Positions 6,529 through 6,858 of a DNA stretch of 6,858 nt are shown here, one piece after another (within the stretch, counting starts at the first letter, position 1; every line of letters begins with the position of its first letter). The stretch spans positions 1 to 6,858 of the forward strand of contig WGAK01000015.1 of the NCBI GenBank assembly GCA_015494815.1, written 5' to 3'. Source of the stretch: Anaerolineales bacterium (GTDB taxonomy: Bacteria; Chloroflexota; Anaerolineae; Anaerolineales; DRMV01). The notes under the pieces are model-generated. The model saw nothing but the letters and a program-made list of their open reading frames with translations, had not been told where the DNA came from and ran no database searches. The translations under genes were made by a program, and so were the position numbers.

Positions 6529-6557
6529 ATTGTACCGCCCTTGCCCATCCTGGGCAA
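6529..6557 (-). promoter_or_regulatory. Promoter of the cobO-hisH-hisA-MBL operon
   Basis: On the minus strand TTGCCC (6557-6552, four of six matches to TTGACA) and TACAAT (6534-6529, five of six to TATAAT) are separated by exactly 17 bases. Transcription would begin near 6522, giving a leader of about 24 bases that includes the GTGAGGTG ribosome site. This is the best promoter-like sequence in the window. Confidence 0.65.
6541..6557. promoter_or_regulatory. Perfect palindrome, candidate operator: TTGCCCA-TCC-TGGGCAA
   Basis: A 7-base inverted repeat with a 3-base centre covers the -35 box of the cobO promoter and, on the other strand, the -35 box of a divergent promoter. Its length, symmetry and position suit a dimeric transcription factor that would control both directions. 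I do not recognise the regulator. It could also simply form because two TTGCCC -35 boxes face each other, though the symmetric central A/T pair extends the match. Confidence 0.45.
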
Positions 6558-6569
6558 CGGTGAGATAAT
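6541..6569 (+). promoter_or_regulatory. Candidate divergent promoter pointing away from cobO
   Basis: On the plus strand TTGCCC (6541-6546), a 17-base spacer and GATAAT (6564-6569, five of six) form a promoter as good as the opposing one. A transcript would start near 6576 and pass a GGAGG at 6592-6596 followed by ATG (6599) or GTG (6608), then enter the palindromic element. No convincing gene is seen downstream in the window. Confidence 0.4.
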
Positions 6570-6659
6570 GCAGGCGCGCGCAAATGTTGCCGGAGGATAT
6601 GTCCGCGGTGGTAAATCTCACCCATCCCCCGCTGAGCCTTGCTACGCTCGGCTCATCTG

Positions 6660-6694
6660 CCCCCTTCCCTCTCTTCCTAAGAGAGGGAAGGGGG
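6660..6694. repeat. Perfect 16-base inverted repeat (hairpin)
   Basis: The arms CCCCCTTCCCTCTCTT (6660-6675) and 6679-6694 are exact reverse complements around a 3-base centre (CCT). There is no T-run after either arm, so it is not a standard intrinsic terminator, but in RNA it would be a very stable stem. It is the core of the larger palindromic element. Confidence 0.85.
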
Positions 6695-6696
6695 CG

Positions 6697-6726
6697 GCTT
6701 CGGCGGTGCGAAAGCGCCGCCGAAGC
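6697..6726 (+). repeat. 13-pair hairpin with GAAA tetraloop
   Basis: The arms GCTTCGGCGG (6697-6706) and 6717-6726 pair perfectly. Three further inner pairs (one U-G wobble) close on GAAA at 6710-6713, a GNRA tetraloop on the plus-strand transcript. It is within the palindromic element, next to the 16-base hairpin. Confidence 0.7.
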
Positions 6727-6742
6727 GGGGGTAGGGAGAGAT

Positions 6743-6858
6743 CCTGCCAGACGACTTGCCCTTGGGCACCATCGCCCACAGCGGCACCAGGGGCCACACA
6801 AAACCACCCGTCCTCTGATTTCGGCAATTTTTGCATGCGCCGATAATACAAAGCCGAC
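6743..6858. other. Intergenic tail without a supportable gene
   Basis: These 116 bases to the window edge have no recognised coding sequence. One plus frame reads LPDDLPLGTIAHSGTRGH before a stop and could be the end of a decayed gene; one minus frame reads VAPGAAVGDG. Both are too short to judge. A second look-alike of the operator half-sites, TTGCCC-TT-GGGCA, occurs at 6756-6768 with a different spacing. Confidence 0.3.

Larger units (their letters stand above)
6615..6742. repeat. Palindromic MITE/REP-like element with 18-base imperfect terminal inverted repeats
   Basis: The left end (6615-6632, ATCTCACCCATCCCCCGC) and the reverse complement of the right end (6725-6742) agree at 15 of 18 bases. 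Inside are a GAGCC...GGCTC pair (6634-6655 region), a perfect 16-base hairpin and a GNRA-capped hairpin. This nested, GC-rich architecture is typical of non-coding interspersed palindromic repeats. No target-site duplication is obvious. Copies elsewhere in the genome cannot be checked here. Confidence 0.6.

Noticed and set aside
6660..6726. Intrinsic terminator
   Set aside because: The hairpins are strong but no T-run follows on either strand.
5293..6846. Plus-strand open frame of 517 codons across hisH, cobO and the palindromic element
   Set aside because: It is antisense to two recognised enzymes and runs through a promoter and a repeat; composition is that of a shadow frame.
6642..6851. 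Minus-strand frame with VAPGAAVGDG, faintly like gamma-carbonic anhydrase/hexapeptide repeats
   Set aside because: Only about ten residues resemble the family, and the frame then continues through the palindromic repeat; chance is more likely.
6499..6858. Cobalamin riboswitch upstream of cobO
   Set aside because: No B12-box-like sequence was found on the minus strand; the strong hairpins belong to the symmetric repeat and lie upstream of the best promoter, outside the predicted transcript.

Overview
The window is GC-rich, roughly two-thirds G+C by eye, so many frames are open by chance. It appears to be a bacterial chromosome segment where a CRISPR accessory block meets a housekeeping operon. 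The style fits a Chloroflexota (Anaerolineae-like) bacterium: a cyanobacterial/Chloroflexota-type Csx3-ATPase fusion, a PBP2 of monoderm or atypical-envelope type, and a palindromic interspersed repeat. No rRNA or marker gene settles the taxonomy, so this is an inference.

Left block (1-1595). Two CRISPR-associated genes diverge from a 62-base intergenic region. The minus-strand gene runs off the left edge and encodes a CARF/ring-nuclease-like protein of the NE0113 family. The plus-strand gene encodes a 373-residue fusion of an N-terminal P-loop ATPase with a C-terminal half containing two Csx3-like units. Both families accompany type III CRISPR systems and act on, or respond to, cyclic oligoadenylate. 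The window probably holds the edge of a type III locus; effector genes, adaptation genes and arrays, if present, would lie to the left. No CRISPR array is visible.

Middle and right (1611-6498). Five genes lie on the minus strand, in transcription order: cob(I)alamin adenosyltransferase (cobO/btuR), hisH, hisA, an MBL-fold (RNase Z/AtsA-like) hydrolase and penicillin-binding protein 2 (mrdA). The first four are tightly packed: 39 bases between cobO and hisH, 8 bases between hisH and hisA, and a 4-base ATGA overlap between hisA and the MBL gene. PBP2 follows after 90 bases and has its own candidate promoter. HisH and HisA serve histidine synthesis; HisF, the partner of HisH, is not in the window. 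The PBP2 gene converges on the Csx3 fusion gene with only 15 bases between stop codons.

Right intergenic region (6499-6858). A good sigma-70-type promoter for cobO overlaps a perfect palindrome, TTGCCCA-TCC-TGGGCAA. The same palindrome supplies the -35 box of an equally good promoter pointing the other way. Beyond it is a 128-base element with 18-base imperfect terminal inverted repeats and two strong internal hairpins. It looks like a MITE- or REP-like palindromic repeat. The last 116 bases hold no gene I can support.
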